A stretch of DNA of 64,000 nucleotides. Source: Neocallimastix lanati (nom. inval.) (Eukaryota; Neocallimastigomycota; Neocallimastigomycetes; Neocallimastigales; Neocallimastigaceae). The notes beneath the pieces are model-generated. The model did no database searches, had not been told where the DNA came from, and saw only the letters and a list, made by a program, of their open reading frames with translations. Below, piece after piece: positions 42,640-59,794 of the stretch. Location of the stretch: positions 1-64,000 of the forward strand of contig JACVTC010000247.1 in assembly GCA_016946835.1 (NCBI GenBank), given 5' to 3'. Both the position numbers and the translations under genes were made by a program. Numbering within the stretch: position 1 is the stretch's first letter; each line of letters starts with the position of its first letter.

Positions 42640-45600
42640 TGTTTAAATATTTTATTAATTTTTTTTTTAAATAAATAAATCTATATAATTGTTAAAGTAT
42701 TTTATTAATATTTTTTTTAAATAATAAATCTATATAATTGTTAAAGTATTTTATTAATAGTTGTTTAAATATTTTATTAATATTTTTTAAATAAATAAAT
42801 CTATATAATTGTTAAAGTATTTTATTAATATTTTTTTTTAAATAAATAAATCTATATAATTGTTAAAATATTTTATTAATATTTTTTAAATAAATAAATC
42901 TATATAATTGTTAAAGTATTTTATTAATATTTTTTTTTAAATAAATAAATCTATATAATTGTTAAAGTATTTTATTAATATTTTTTTTTAAATAAATAAA
43001 TCTATATAATTGTTAAAGTATTTTATTAATATTTTTTTTTAAATAAATAAATCTATATAATTGTTAAAGTATTTTATTAATATTTTTTTTTAAATAAATA
43101 AATCTATATAATTGTTAAAGTATTTTATTAATATTTTTTTTTAAATAAATAAATCTATATAATTGCTAAAGTATTTTATTTATATTTTTTTTAAATAAAT
43201 AAATCTATATAATTGCTAAAGTATTTTATTAATATTTTTTTTAAATAAATAAATCTATATAATTGCTAAATTATTTTATTAATAGTTGTTTAAATATTTT
43301 ATTAATATTTTTTAAATAAATAAATCTATATAATTGTTAAAGTATTTTATTAATATTTTTTTTTAAATAAATAAATCTATATAATTGTTAAAGTATTTTA
43401 TTAATATTTTTTTTTAAATAAATAAATCTATATAATTGTTAAAGTATTTTATTAATATTTTTTTTAAATAAATAAATCTATATAATTGCTAAAATATTTT
43501 ATTAATAGTTGTTTAAATATTTTATTAATATTTTTTAAATTAATAAATCTATATAATTGTTAAAGTATTTTATTAATATTTTTTTTAAATAAATAAATCT
43601 ATATAATTGTTAAAATATTTTATTAATATTTTTTAAATAAATAAATCTATATAATTGTTAAAGTATTTTATTAATATTTTTTTTAAATAAATAAATCTAT
43701 ATAATTGCTAAAGTATTTTATTAATATTTTTTTTAAATAAATAAATCTATATAATTGCTAAAGTATTTTATTAATAGTTGTTTAAATATTTTATTAATAT
43801 TTTTTAAATAAATAAATCTATATAATTGTTAAAGTATTTTATTAATATTTTTTTTTAAATAAATAAATCTATATAATTGTTAAAGTATTTTATTAATATT
43901 TTTTTTTTAAATAAATAAATCTATATAATTGTTAAAGTATTTTAATAATATTTTTTTTAAATAAATAAATCTATATAATTGCTAAAATATTTTATTAATA
44001 GTTGTTTAAATATTTTATTAATATTTTTTAAATAAATAAATCTATATAATTGCTAAAATATTTTATTAATATTTTTTTTAAATAAATAAATCTATATAAT
44101 TGTTAAAGTATTTTATTAATATTTTTTTAAATAAATAAATCTATATAATTGCTAAAGTATTTTATTAATATTTTTTTTTAAATAAATAAATCTATATAAT
44201 TGCTAAAGTATTTTATTAATAGTTGTTTAAATATTTTATTAATATTTTTTAAATAAATAAATCTATATAATTGTTAAAGTATTTTATTAATATTTTTTTT
44301 TTAAATAAATAAATCTATATAATTGTTAAAGTATTTTATTAATATTTTTTTAAATAAATAAATCTATATAATTGCTAAAATATTTTATTAATAGTTGTTT
44401 AAATATTTTATTAATATTTTTTAAATAAATAAATCTATATAATTGCTAAAATATTTTATTAATATTTTTTTTAAATAAATAAATCTATATAATTGTTAAA
44501 GTATTTTATTAATATTTTTTTTTTAAATAAATAAATCTATATAATTGTTAAAGTATTTTAATAATATTTTTTTTAAATAAATAAATCTATATAATTGCTA
44601 AAATATTTTATTAATAGTTGTTTAAATATTTTATTAATATTTTTTAAATAAATAAATCTATATAATTGCTAAAATATTTTATTAATATTTTTTTTAAATA
44701 AATAAATCTATATAATTGTTAAAGTATTTTATTAATATTTTTTTAAATAAATAAATCTATATAATTGCTAAAGTATTTTATTAATATTTTTTTTTAAATA
44801 AATAAATCTATATAATTGCTAAAATATTTTATTAATAGTTGTTTAAATATTTTATTAATATTTTTTAAATAAATAAATCTATATAATTGCTAAAATATTT
44901 TATTAATATTTTTTTTAAATAAATAAATCTATATAATTGTTAAAGTATTTTATTAATATTTTTTTAAATAAATAAATCTATATAATTGCTAAAGTATTTT
45001 ATTAATATTTTTTTTTAAATAAATAAATCTATATAATTGCTAAAATATTTTATTAATAGTTGTTTAAATATTTTATTAATATTTTTTAAATAAATAAATC
45101 TATATAATTGCTAAAATATTTTATTAATATTTTTTTTAAATAAATAAATCTATATAATTGTTAAAGTATTTTATTAATATTTTTTTTTTAAATAAATAAA
45201 TCTATATAATTGTTAAAGTATTTTAATAATATTTTTTTTAAATAAATAAATCTATATAATTGCTAAAATATTTTATTAATAGTTGTTTAAATATTTTATT
45301 AATATTTTTTAAATAAATAAATCTATATAATTGCTAAAATATTTTATTAATATTTTTTTTAAATAAATAAATCTATATAATTGTTAAAGTATTTTATTAA
45401 TATTTTTTTAAATAAATAAATCTATATAATTGCTAAAGTATTTTATTAATATTTTTTTTTAAATAAATAAATCTATATAATTGCTAAAGTATTTTATTAA
45501 TAGTTGTTTAAATATTTTATTAATATTTTTTAAATAAATAAATCTATATAATTGTTAAAGTATTTTATTAATATTTTTTTTTTAAATAAATAAATCTATA

Positions 45601-45925
45601 TAATTGTTAAAGTATTTTATTAATATTTTTTTTTTAAATAAATAAATCTATATAATTGTTAAAGTATTTTATTAATATTTTTTTTAAATAAATAAATCTA
45701 TATAATTGCTAAAATATTTTATTAATAGTTGTTTAAATATTTTATTAATATTTTTTAAATAAATAAATCTATATAATTGCTAAAATATTTTATTAATAGT
45801 TGTTTAAATAAATAAATCTATATAATTGCTAAAGTATTTTATTAATAGTTGTTTAAATATTTTATTAATATTTTTTAAATAAATAAATCTATATAATTGT
45901 TAAAGTATTTTATTAATATATTTTT
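42640..45925. repeat. 3.3-kb satellite, ~53-bp monomer in ~222-bp higher-order repeat
   Basis: The monomer is AAATAAATAAATCTATATAA, TTGTTAAAGTATTTTATTAA, then TATTTTTTTTT, 50-55 bp, repeated about 60 times. Variants: TTGTTAAAG or TTGCTAAAA/G, 6-10 T, and a variant joint AGTTGTTTAAATATTTTATT. The variant joint occurs at 42759, 43284, 43507, 43776, 44000, 44221, 44393, 44616, 44837, 45058, 45281, 45502 and 45727, mostly 220-225 bp apart, so four monomers form a higher-order unit. The homogeneity implies recent amplification by unequal exchange. It does not code for protein. Confidence 0.95.
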
Positions 45926-47269
45926 TTTTAAAATAAACCTTTTAATTGTTTGAATATTAAACCTTTTAATTGTTTGAATATTTTATTTTAATTTTTTTTT
46001 TTTTGTAAAAAAATATTTATTTTTATCTAACCATTATAATTTATTTAATTATTCACTTAATAAATTTTAAGAAAAAAATTACAAATTAATAATACAACAA
46101 AATAGTATCATATAACTATTAATTTAAAAAGCCTCAAAATTTGATATATCACGTGAAAAAAATTGGCGTTTTGGACCTCTCCCGAAATTAAGTGTCATAT
46201 TTTATTAAAAACATATTAAAATAACTTAAAATTGAAGCCTATTTAATACATTGTCAAATATGTTAATGCATATTGTAATAAATTAAATATACAAGCCACA
46301 TTATAAACATATAAATACCTGTAAATTCGTATTAGTTTAATATTTAGTTAATAATATAAGTAGCTCAATAATAACCCTTAATCATAATATATTCATTTAA
46401 TAAAGTTAACATATAAATTTCCAAATTCCTAATATTTACAAATATTAATAAAATTTGTTACAATATGTGAATTTATATATTAAATGAATCTAGAATAATG
46501 ATCATATATATTATTAATATATACATAATATAATGTCATTAATTAAAAATATTTATAACAAGCCACATTTTAGTATAAATACATGTAAATTTCATGATGT
46601 TGAACATGGCTAGTTAACCTATTTTATATTTACTTATAAATAAACCTTTTTAATAAAAAACTTCATATCAAATAAAACAATAATTTAAATAAATATATAA
46701 AATTTTAATAAAAATAGTTAATTTTTAAAATTTTGAATATAAATTTAAGTAATAAAAAATTCATTCATTGATTCATGATTAAAGTTAAAATTTAAATTCA
46801 CACAAATAAGAATTAAAATAAAATTAAAAAAATTTTTTTAACTGAAAAATACCAAAAAAAAAAAAATAAAATAAAATAAAAAAAAAAATTAATAATAATA
46901 AAAAAAAAAATTAATAATATTAATGATAAAAAAAAAGTAAAAACTTTTCAATTTTATGATGATAATTTTTTTTTTTATTTTTTTTTTTTTTTTTTTTTAT
47001 AAAATAATTTTAATATATTTATTTATTATTATTTAATTAAAATAAAGTATAAAATGTTGAATTTTAAACAATTTATTAATAAAATAAATAATAATTATTA
47101 TTAAAATAAAAATAAATTTATAATTTTTTGTCTTAATATTATTATTTATTATTTAATTATTCAATTATTAATAATATTCAATTATTCAATTATTATTAAT
47201 TTTATTTATTAATTATTATTTATCAATTATTTATTATTATTTATTAATTATCTATTTATTATTTATTTC

Positions 47270-47300
<31 letters not shown>

Positions 47301-47541
47301 ATATAAATTATATATTCTTAATGTTTGCTTATTTTTTTTTAATTTTTTTTTCTTGCATTATATTATTTTTTATTATTATTATTATTATTATTATTTATTA
47401 TTATTTTTATTATTATTTTTATTATTAGTTTTACCTTTAAATTTTATTATCATCTTCATTATCTTCATATTCTTTTATATTTTCATCATTCACTTTCATT
47501 TCAATAAGGCATTTTTTTCTAAAAAAAAGCCATATCATACT
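45926..47541. other. AT-rich intergenic
   Basis: A short direct repeat CCTTTTAATTGTTTGAATAT at 45936 and 45961, a palindromic CACGTG near 46151, a pair of similar ACAAGCCACATT...TAAATAC segments near 46291 and 46559, an A run near 47271-47298 and ATT tracts. The frame at 47353 (MHYIIFYYYYYYYY) is an ATT-repeat translation. No gene. Confidence 0.55.
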
Positions 47542-47995
47542 TTATAATACTTTTAAAATCATTAAATTTAAATTTTTCATCATATATTTTTTTTCAATTT
47601 GGTTTATGGCTATTTTACATGCTTCACTTAAAGAGTTCTTGTCATCGCTCTTGGATACTTTAATTTCAATTATAATATATTCATCTTTTACTTTTTCATG
47701 AGGAAAACCTATATCAATTATACCTTGTCCACTTTCCTGTTCTACTGCTAAACCTTTAACATTAAGATTAAAAAAACAACTGCATTAAAAATTGTTGATA
47801 AAAATGTTCAGGAGGTGAACTTTCCGTCAATTCTGTCGATTCCGTAGTTTTCTTTGATTTCTTTGATTTCTTTTTGTTACTAATAGGTAAATGATGAAAT
47901 GACGTGAACTAAATATTGATAGATATTTACTTAAATTTTCATTAATTACTTTTAATTTTTTTTAATTTTTTTTTTTTATAAATTTCATTAATAAA
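47542..47995 (-). pseudogene. Frameshifted PD-(D/E)XK nuclease domain remnant
   Basis: The minus strand downstream of the AAA-ATPase-like gene still encodes, in pieces, a nuclease domain of the kind (PF08011/DUF1703-like) that usually follows AAA-ATPase-like domains: SPPEHFYQQFLMQLF, then after a frame change in a T8 run, GQGIIDIGFPHEKVKDEYII and IEIKVSKSDDKNSLSEA, ending KVL and a stop at 47542. The D (IID), E-x-K (EIK) and A..AINQI..KY signature residues are present. It was probably the C-terminus of the neighbouring gene before frameshifts near 47995-48010 and 47780. Confidence 0.75.
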
Positions 47996-48000
47996 TTCAT

Positions 48001-51801
<3,801 letters not shown>

Positions 51802-52289
51802 TTAAAAATATTTTTTTTTTTTTTTTTGATTTAATAAAAAATTATATAAAATATTATTAAAACTTTTTATATGAAATACTAATACCAATAATAATATAGA
51901 TAATAAAAATTAGAATTCAAAACTTTCTCAAATTGAAAAAAAAAAAAAAAAAAAAAATGATTAAGTCTTGAAACTGATCAAATAAATAATATTAAACCTG
52001 AAGGTAAAAAAAATTATTACCTCCTTTTATATATAAATATATATTTAAAAATAATTTGGTCATAACAAAACTTATGTCCATATAAAAAAAATTTTTTATT
52101 TTTAGATATATAATTTAATTTATTTATGACCATTTAAAAGATAAGTTAACTTTTTCTCCTTCTGAATTAATAAAAAATAATCAAAAATATCAATTAATAT
52201 TATTTTTAAAAATAGTAAAAAAAAATAAATAAATATAAATTTTTTTTTTGTTATTAATATAAAGAATTGATTTTTGTTGAGATTATTTT
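51802..52289. other. AT-rich 5' flank of AAA-ATPase-like gene
   Basis: T run directly before the ATG (51808-51828 on the plus strand), an A run at 51938-51957 and A/T sequence. No gene. Confidence 0.55.
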
Positions 52290-52770
52290 TATAAATAATT
52301 TTAATTATTAATTTTCCAACATCATTAGTCTTTATTCTTAACTTTCTTACCCCTGAAATACAGTAATTATTACTGGTAATAAAATATATTAAATAACTAT
52401 TTTTAATTAATAATGTCCAAATAATTTCTTTATATTTATTTATATAATCTTTCGTTAATGTTTCATAATTTATTAATTTTGGTATTTTCTTTTCAATATA
52501 CCCATTTTTAAGTAGAAAATTTATATTTCACTTTCCAATATTCAAAATTTATAAATATTTCTTTAAAGAATTTATTAAATTCGGAAGAAAAAACATTCTC
52601 TAATTCTATCTTTTTAATTATTTCATTAATATAATTTATTATACTATATAAATCATAGTATTTAAATTTATAATCTTCATTATTATTACTAATGTAATTT
52701 CTCATTTCATCATTATCTTTCATATTATCAGCTTTTATATTATAATTGTTTTAGCTTTCATTATTATTAT
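52290..52770 (-). pseudogene. Decayed middle fragment of AAA-ATPase-like gene
   Basis: Collinear with 50020-50470 of the intact gene: it carries the CATCATTAGTC and AATGTCCAAATAATTTCTT segments, CCCATTTTTAAGTAGAAAA, AATTCGGAAGAAAAA, and the TCATTATCTTTCATATTATC end, where the triplet tract has shrunk to a few ATT. A 71-codon frame (52508-52723) survives within it. Frameshifts elsewhere. It lies 490 bp upstream of the intact gene in the same orientation, so it looks like a partial tandem duplication. Confidence 0.9.
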
Positions 52771-53825
52771 TAATAAAACCAAAAAAAAAAAAATTTTTTT
52801 ATAATTAAATTTTTAATCAAGTTTTTAATTTAATTTAATTTAATTTAATTAATTTAATTTAATTTTTTTTTTTTTATTTTTTTTATTTATTATAAATTCA
52901 TTTTATAAATTTTTATTTTAAAATTTCAAGTGTAATATATTATAATTTATTTACCAATTGAATTATATACTATAATATTTATTTATATTTTTATAATATT
53001 TATTTATATTTTTATTATATTTATTTATATTTTTATTATATTTATTTATATTTTTATAATATTTATTTATATTTTTATAATATTTATTTATATTTTTATT
53101 ATATTTATTTATATTTTTATATTATTTATTTATATTTTTATATTATTAATTTATATTTTTTTATATTATTAATATATACTTTTCTAATATTTATATATAC
53201 TTTTCTAATATTTATATATAAAATTTATACTAATATAAAATTTTGTTAAGAATGTAAATGTAACTGAAATCTCACAATCTCAATTATGATTATTTATAGT
53301 TAATATGGCTTTTATTTATTTATATTTAATTATATGAATATTACATAATAAAGAATATTAAAGTTTAACAAAATATAATAAATAAGATTTATAATAACTA
53401 TTTAATAACTATATAATAACTAATGTATTCATAATGTGGCTTATAGTGGCGTATTAATATTACAATGCATAATGTATAATTATAATGTAGCTAATACTTA
53501 ACAAATTTGTTATTACTGAAAATTTTTTATATTATTATGAATAAATTTTTTTTATTTCTTCTAAAAACAATGAACCTAATCCAACAATTATGAAGTAAAA
53601 TCTACCAATTTATTTTGGAAGGTAATAAAAAAGTAATGTTGGAGTAATAAAGAATATATTGAATCTAAATCAAGTCCTTTTATTTTATATTTTCAGATAA
53701 TTAAACTTCAATAAAATATATATTGATAATATTTTTTTTTAAAGGCCACAAGTATTTTTTTAAAATAATTTTGAAAGAGAAGTTCATCATTTATATTAAT
53801 CATTTCTTGGTTCACTTGTACCTTT
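52771..53825. other. AT-rich intergenic with TTTATATTTTTA tandem repeats
   Basis: (AATTT)n near 52826-52866; about ten units of TATTTATATTTTTATAATAT (17-20 bp) at 52978-53170. The rest is unremarkable A/T DNA. Confidence 0.65.
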
Positions 53826-53942
53826 AATTTTTTTAAAGGTTTTTTTCATAATATTAAAAATACTTAATATTAAAAGTATTTTTAAAAATACTTAATATTA
53901 AAAGTATTTTTAATATTATAAAAAAAAATTTTAAAAAAATTA
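53826..53942. repeat. Near-perfect ~115-bp palindrome
   Basis: Arms 53826-53882 and 53884-53942 are reverse complements with few mismatches. The core CATAATATTAAAAATACTT (53847 on) mirrors AAGTATTTTTAATATTATA (to 53920), and each arm is itself partly palindromic (AAAAATACTT..AAGTATTTTT). It can extrude a cruciform or fold into a long hairpin RNA. No gene. Confidence 0.85.
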
Positions 53943-54390
53943 AATAATAATACTAAATCATAAATGTTGATTTCGCATTAACAAGCAGCCAATTCTATTC
54001 ATATAATCAAAAAAATTCAATTTATAAAAAACACAATGAAAGTATCTCTAAATTAGGTTAAGTTTAGATCTATTACAAATATTGTCACTAAAAGGAAATA
54101 TAGTTGAAACAAAAAATAGCAATAAAAATAAAAATGAAAAAGAGCAATGATAACATTAATAATAATTATAATAATAACAGAGAAGACAATTATAATATTG
54201 TCAAAAATAACAAAAGTAATAATTAAATTAATAAGTAATAGTAATAATAGCAATAATAGTAATAGTAATAAAAAATTTCAATGATAATAATAATAATTGC
54301 AATTCCAAAACTTTAAAACATAATTATCTTAGAATATTCACCTCTTCAGCAACACATAAAAAAAAAGAAAAAGGCTTCAAAATAAAATAA
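53943..54390. other. AT-rich, AAT-repeat DNA upstream of copia relic
   Basis: AAT/AGT triplet tracts at 54165-54300. This may be decayed N-terminal copia DNA, but no motif can be read. Confidence 0.4.
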
Positions 54391-55210
54391 ATTGATATTA
54401 TTGTTGCCTTCCTAAATCCAAATCTCACTGAAGAAGTATACATGAAACCGCCTGAAAGACATCTAGATTATAATAAAAAAATTTTTAAAGTTATATATAG
54501 ATTTAAGCTAAGTAGAAAAAGAATTGAATAATGAATCAAATAATTTCTATATAAACCTGATATTTAAACAATTATTAAAGCTTTATCTATAAATAAAGAA
54601 TTAAAAATATTATTGATTGTATTCTGAGAGTATATATAGATAAAAATAATATACTGATATCTGATAAAAATAAAGAAATTAATAACATAAAAAATAAAAT
54701 TTAAAAAATAAAAGAAATTGGAGATGTTGAATTCGTGATATGTCTATTACATTTATGAAGATATGAGAAATGATTAAATTAAACTAAAATAAATATTCAA
54801 TTTGATTTATTAGATAGCTATAATATTTTTAAAAATCATTCCTCTTTGAGTATATGAAATCATTAGAAAATAATGAAGTTAAGAAGATAAAAAAACAAAA
54901 ATAAATGAAACTTTGAATTGGAAGACTCCTAGATCCTATATTTATCAATATGTACAGGACTTGACATTATTTTTTCTGTCAATAAAGCAGTCAGAAAATA
55001 AAAAGGAACTCACAATGGAAAATTAAGAGAACGTTAGAAAAATATTCAGATTTTATTATATAAAGTAATTTATAATGTAAAATAAAATTAAACAGCATTA
55101 GATTAAATATAAAAGTAATTTAGTAGATGGATTAGCGAAATTCCTGAAAAATAATTTTATAGATATTTCTAAAAAATTGTGTCTTCCACAAAGTCGACAA
55201 TTCAAAGATT
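54391..55210 (+). pseudogene. pol: Ty1/copia pol relic (RT-RNase H)
   Basis: Readable copia motifs in order, in shifting frames with many stops: IDIIVAFLNPNLTEEVYMKP (54391 on, the TAFLNG..EEIYM.QPE box of RT); an RVYIDKNNILISDKNKEINN box (near 54630) where the catalytic YVDD has become YIDK; EIGDVEFVI (near 54720); YLSICTGLDIIFSVNKAV (near 54940); and LADGLAKFLKNNFIDISKKL (near 55130), the RNase H end. A polypurine tract follows at 55231. This is a long-dead copia element and is not continuous with the gag at 26.7 kb. Confidence 0.85.
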
Positions 55211-55230
55211 ATAATTTAAACTTAAATTTT

Positions 55231-55576
55231 AAGGGGGAAGAAATACTAGAAAGGAATAATCTATGAAGAATATTATTTATGAAAAATAGACTCCATTTAT
55301 TGATAATCAACAATATTTATAAAATTAATAATATAGTAAAATAAAAGTGTAAAAAATAATATTTTTGTCCTTAATAAGGACATAAAAATAAGTAATTATA
55401 TATTTTTTTATTTTTTTTTTAATTTCGGGTTTCACCACCTTTTAGAATATTTAGGTTGTCACAACACTTCCATATGATTTCCAATTATGAAAATTATCCC
55501 TACTAGACGGTCTTATTGAGTGTTCAAGCAATTGGCGCTATGTCATTCAAAATATTATTGAGAATTTTCTAGTATA

Positions 55577-55618
<42 letters not shown>

Positions 55619-55900
55619 AGAGTATTTTTCCAGTGCCTAACTTCCCTTTCAAGACGAGGTCAATATAACCTAACCCAATGAAATTTGTACTAGCTTACTT
55701 GGTAATTGTATATTAATTAGACAAATTGCTTTACGTAGAATTTATCTTCATAACTTTGTACCCATACGATAGGAATTCCTTTTGTAGATATATTTAATAG
55801 CAGTAATTGTGCACCCCCTCTCAGGGCCAGAGTGAGAGCATTATCTTATCTATATTATCTATGAGATTAAAAATAATTTGTATATATAAGGGGAGGAGAA
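55231..55900 (+). mobile_element. Copia relic polypurine tract and probable 3' LTR remnant
   Basis: AAGGGGGAAGAAA (55231-55243) is a polypurine tract right after the RNase H relic. The following ~650 bp are richer in G/C than the neighbourhood, with a hairpin CTCTCA/TGAGAG near 55816-55840, (AT)n at 55573-55600, and no ORF. They probably represent the 3' LTR; its right end is not defined and no second copy is seen. Confidence 0.45.
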
Positions 55901-58645
55901 ATACTTACTTTTAATCATTGCTATCAAATTCAGTAACAACAGTTTATGGATGGAAATAATAATTAATGATGTATAAAGATCTTAGTATTAAAAATATTGA
56001 TGTTCTTAAAATATAAATAATGAAAATTATTTATTTTTTTAATTATTTGTTACTTGATATTAAGAATAGAATTAATAATTTTTTTTCTATTAACTTATTT
56101 TTTTTTATCTATTATTAATTAATAATAAATTGAAATTATAAGAATCTATAAATTATAATTATTAAATAAATAAAAAATTGAAAATAAAAAAAAAAAATCA
56201 ATATATCTTGATTATTAATAAAAAAAAAAAAAAAAAAGAACTATAAAATATTTTATTTTATTTTTTGTTTTTTTTATTATTTTAAAGATTTTATACTTTA
56301 AAATTATTTTTTAAAAAACTTTAGTTATTAAAAGTTAAATAAAATAAAATATAAAGAAATATAGAATTTATCAATCTGCAAGAAAGAAGTTTCTATAAAT
56401 TTATTGACTAAATTTAAATTCTAAAATAAATAAATAAATAAATAAATATATAAATGTTTAAATTAAATTTATAAATGTATAATTTAAGAAATAAAGAAAT
56501 AAAGAAATAGAAAAAATTAAATTAGATACTTTAACATATAAATATATATAAAATTTAATTTGTAACCTAGACTAAAGTTAAAAAGGGATATCGATTCATA
56601 TATTTAATGTTTCCAATATAATTTTCCGATATCTCACCATTTTCTTTCTTTTCTTATAATGAAATACCATTAATTAATGACATTATAAATCAGTTAAAAG
56701 TATCATTTTTCAAAAGATAATATCTCTAATTATTTATAAATAAAATTTTATATTATTAATTTTTAATCTCGTATCAAACTAATAAAATTGATATATGTAA
56801 TTGAGGATAAAGAAAATAAGAAATCAAGAAAAGGTTCAATTTCTCAAAATTAGATTATTATTAATATAAAAAGTTTTATAAAAATATTTTTTTCAAAGTT
56901 TAAATTTTATAAGAGCAGTTTTTAAATGTAAAACATTATTACATTTATTGTTAAAATAACTTTTTAGAAATACTATTAAATTTTTTTTTTACACTTTTCT
57001 TTTTTCAATTTAAATTTTTATTATTTATAAAAATTAAACTCTTCTTGTTACCCATATTTTTTGTTTTGTATAAAAAAAGTCATTGACTCGTAAATACGAA
57101 AGAAAATTTATATTTATATTATAAATAATTTTAAAAAAAAAAGAATGGATAAAATTTCTTAAATTATTTATAATTACATATAAATTATTAGTTGAATATA
57201 AAAATAAATTTAATAAATATTTAATTAAAAAAGAAAAAATCAAAAAAAAAAAAAAAATAAATAAGGAAATAATTAAGTTGAAAGAAAAAAAAATAAAAAA
57301 ATAAAAAATTTAAAAATTTAAGATTATTAAAGTTATAAATAATTACTAGGATGAAGGGAGGAATACATTAAAGAGAATAAATGTCAATATACAAATATAT
57401 GGATCTCCTCTTTCTAGGAAAGTTTAAATTGATTCTCTTCTTGAAAAATATAAATAAAAATCTAAGAAAAAATTTTCATTTTTATTTAATTGCTCTAATT
57501 GATAATATTTATTGATATAATATAAACTAGTTTCAAATATGTACTCATAAAATATTATTTTTAATTTAATTAAATAAAATGTGTATTATTTTTTTTTATT
57601 TTATTTTTAATTTTATTTTTAGTTTCAACTTGACTTTATTTATTTTTTATTTTTTATATTTTCTATTATATAAAAATGAAATTTCTCGGATTTTTTTTTT
57701 TTTTTTTTAAATATTATATAATTAATTATTATATATTTTTTATTCATTAATTTAATTAAAACTTTAAAAAATATAAAATATAAATAAAATATTAAAAAAT
57801 TATATTCAATAATTTACTGAAATTTTTTAATATAAAAAAAGATTTTTTACTTTTTTGTTACATAATATTTATATTATTGTCCCTGTAAATAAAAAATATT
57901 AATAAATATATATTTTTTATAATATTTAATTAAAAATAAGTTATTATTGTTTTCTAAATTCATATTATTAACATAATAAATATATATTTATTAGAATAAA
58001 TTCTTAATATGATATTATATAAATAAAACCATAAATTTTTATTAATATTTTTTAAAATTCTGATAAATTATGTTTAACGTCTTAATATATTATTATATAT
58101 ATTTTACTAATAATATTAGCATTTAAAATAAAATAATTCTGAAATTTTACAATAAAACTATTTATATTATTTTTACTTATTTAATCATTTATTTAATAGA
58201 AATTATATAAAAAACATTTAATATAAATATTTAAATATGTTTAATAGATTTACAAATTATTGAAAAATTAAAGTTAATAAAGTTTTTATTAAATTTTTTT
58301 TTGTAATTAATAATAATTTTGTTTTATTTTATTTCTTTTATGTAATTAAAAATTTATTTAAAAATAAATATATTTAAATAAAAATATTATTATTTAGGAA
58401 AAATGACTTTATATTAAAATTTTTTTAAATTTTACATTAATCAAGATTAATACATTTTAAAAAGAAAGTTAATTTTTTTTTATTTTTTTATTTTACACTT
58501 TATTCTATAATTTTTATATATTAATATATATAAATATTTTTAATATTTTAATTACTTATACATAAAAGTAAAATCATAATCATATATAAAATATCTTTTT
58601 TAATAATTAAAGCACTATTAGAGTATTATAATATTTTTTTAAATT
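55901..58645. other. AT-rich intergenic
   Basis: A/T sequence with GATATCGATT...CCGATATC near 56586-56633, (AAAT)n at 56425-56450 and many A/T homopolymers. The minus-strand frame at 57034-57243 is low-complexity and unsupported. No gene. Confidence 0.6.
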
Positions 58646-59794
58646 ATGAAAAGAATGAAAATAATGAAAACAAATGATATTCTTTCAGAAAAACAGAAAT
58701 TAATTTTAGAATTACTTAAGAGGAATAATATTGATAAATTAAAAGATTTTATTAATAGTTTAGAAACTCCTCTTTATTTTTTAAATAGTACTAATTTCGA
58801 TCTACTTACTTTGGCTTTAAGTTTAAATTGCTCTTTCTATATTATAAAATTAATCTATAACAGGTGTAATTATAAAACTTTAAATTATGTAGTTAAAGAT
58901 ATATATCATTTATATGATATGAGTAATCACAAAGATGAAACTATTGTAAATTATCAAAATAGTTTAGAAGTTTTAATGGATTCAAATAATAATGTAAAAT
59001 CACCACTTTTAGTATCATTAGAATTTTCTGATTTTCAATCAGTTGAATTTTTAATTAATAAAGGAGCTGACATGTATTTCAAAATAAATGGTAAATATAT
59101 TTTAGAAATTTTAAGAGAAGAAAATTTATTAACTATGAGAAAATTAAATTTTCTCTTAAAAAATGGCTTTAGTTTAAAAAAATTTAAGATTGAACGACTC
59201 AGCAATTTTGAATTTAAATATATTAAAAAGTGCTTAGAAAACTTTGTTTTTGATATAAATTTTATAAAATATCTACTTAATTTATATAAAAATAAAGCTG
59301 GAATTTCAAAAAGAAAATTTAACCATAGGGTTAATAATGAAATAAATAAAATCGAAATCCCAATGGAATTATATTTGAAATATTTAGACAGGAAAGATTA
59401 CAAGAAAGTAGAATATCTTTATAAATATTATGGTACAGAAAAAACAAGATCATTTAAGGATTTTATTCTTTTTTATTTAAATTATTTTGATAGAAATTTT
59501 AATAAAAAATCATTTTATGATTTTTTTAATTTTATTATAAACAATGAAAACACATTTCCATTTAGTAAAGAGTATGCAATTAATGAAAATGAAACCATTA
59601 TAATAAATAAAAAATTAAAAATAGTTGAACTAATAAAAAATAATAATAATTTAAAATTAGAAACATTTTTGAAAAACAATAATTATATTCTTCATTGTTT
59701 ATATTCAAGCAAAAGTGAAATTTTGAATTTAATTAATGAATATAACGTTTCATCAGATATAGTTGATATTCTTCGAAAGTATTTTTTAATTTAA
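58646..59794 (+). CDS. Ankyrin-like repeat protein, divergent
   Basis: 382 residues, hydrophilic, no signal peptide or membrane segment. Residues about 119-150 (SPLLVSLEFSDFQSVEFLIN then KGAD) match an ankyrin repeat, with weaker helical repeats before (DLLTLALSLNCSFYIIKLIY) and after (KLNFLLKNGFSLKKF). The second half has a conserved IPMELYLKYLDRKDYKKVEY block shared with the gene at 62224-63231. Ankyrin repeats mediate protein-protein contacts; no partner can be named. The two genes are clear paralogs in convergent orientation. An in-frame ATG at 58658 is an alternative start. Confidence 0.8.
   Translation: MKRMKIMKTNDILSEKQKLILELLKRNNIDKLKDFINSLETPLYFLNSTNFDLLTLALSLNCSFYIIKLIYNRCNYKTLNYVVKDIYHLYDMSNHKDETIVNYQNSLEVLMDSNNNVKSPLLVSLEFSDFQSVEFLINKGADMYFKINGKYILEILREENLLTMRKLNFLLKNGFSLKKFKIERLSNFEFKYIKKCLENFVFDINFIKYLLNLYKNKAGISKRKFNHRVNNEINKIEIPMELYLKYLDRKDYKKVEYLYKYYGTEKTRSFKDFILFYLNYFDRNFNKKSFYDFFNFIINNENTFPFSKEYAINENETIIINKKLKIVELIKNNNNLKLETFLKNNNYILHCLYSSKSEILNLINEYNVSSDIVDILRKYFLI

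Noticed and set aside
57034-57243. 69-residue minus-strand ORF with a hydrophobic start
   Set aside because: Low-complexity A/T composition, no motif, and no supporting context.
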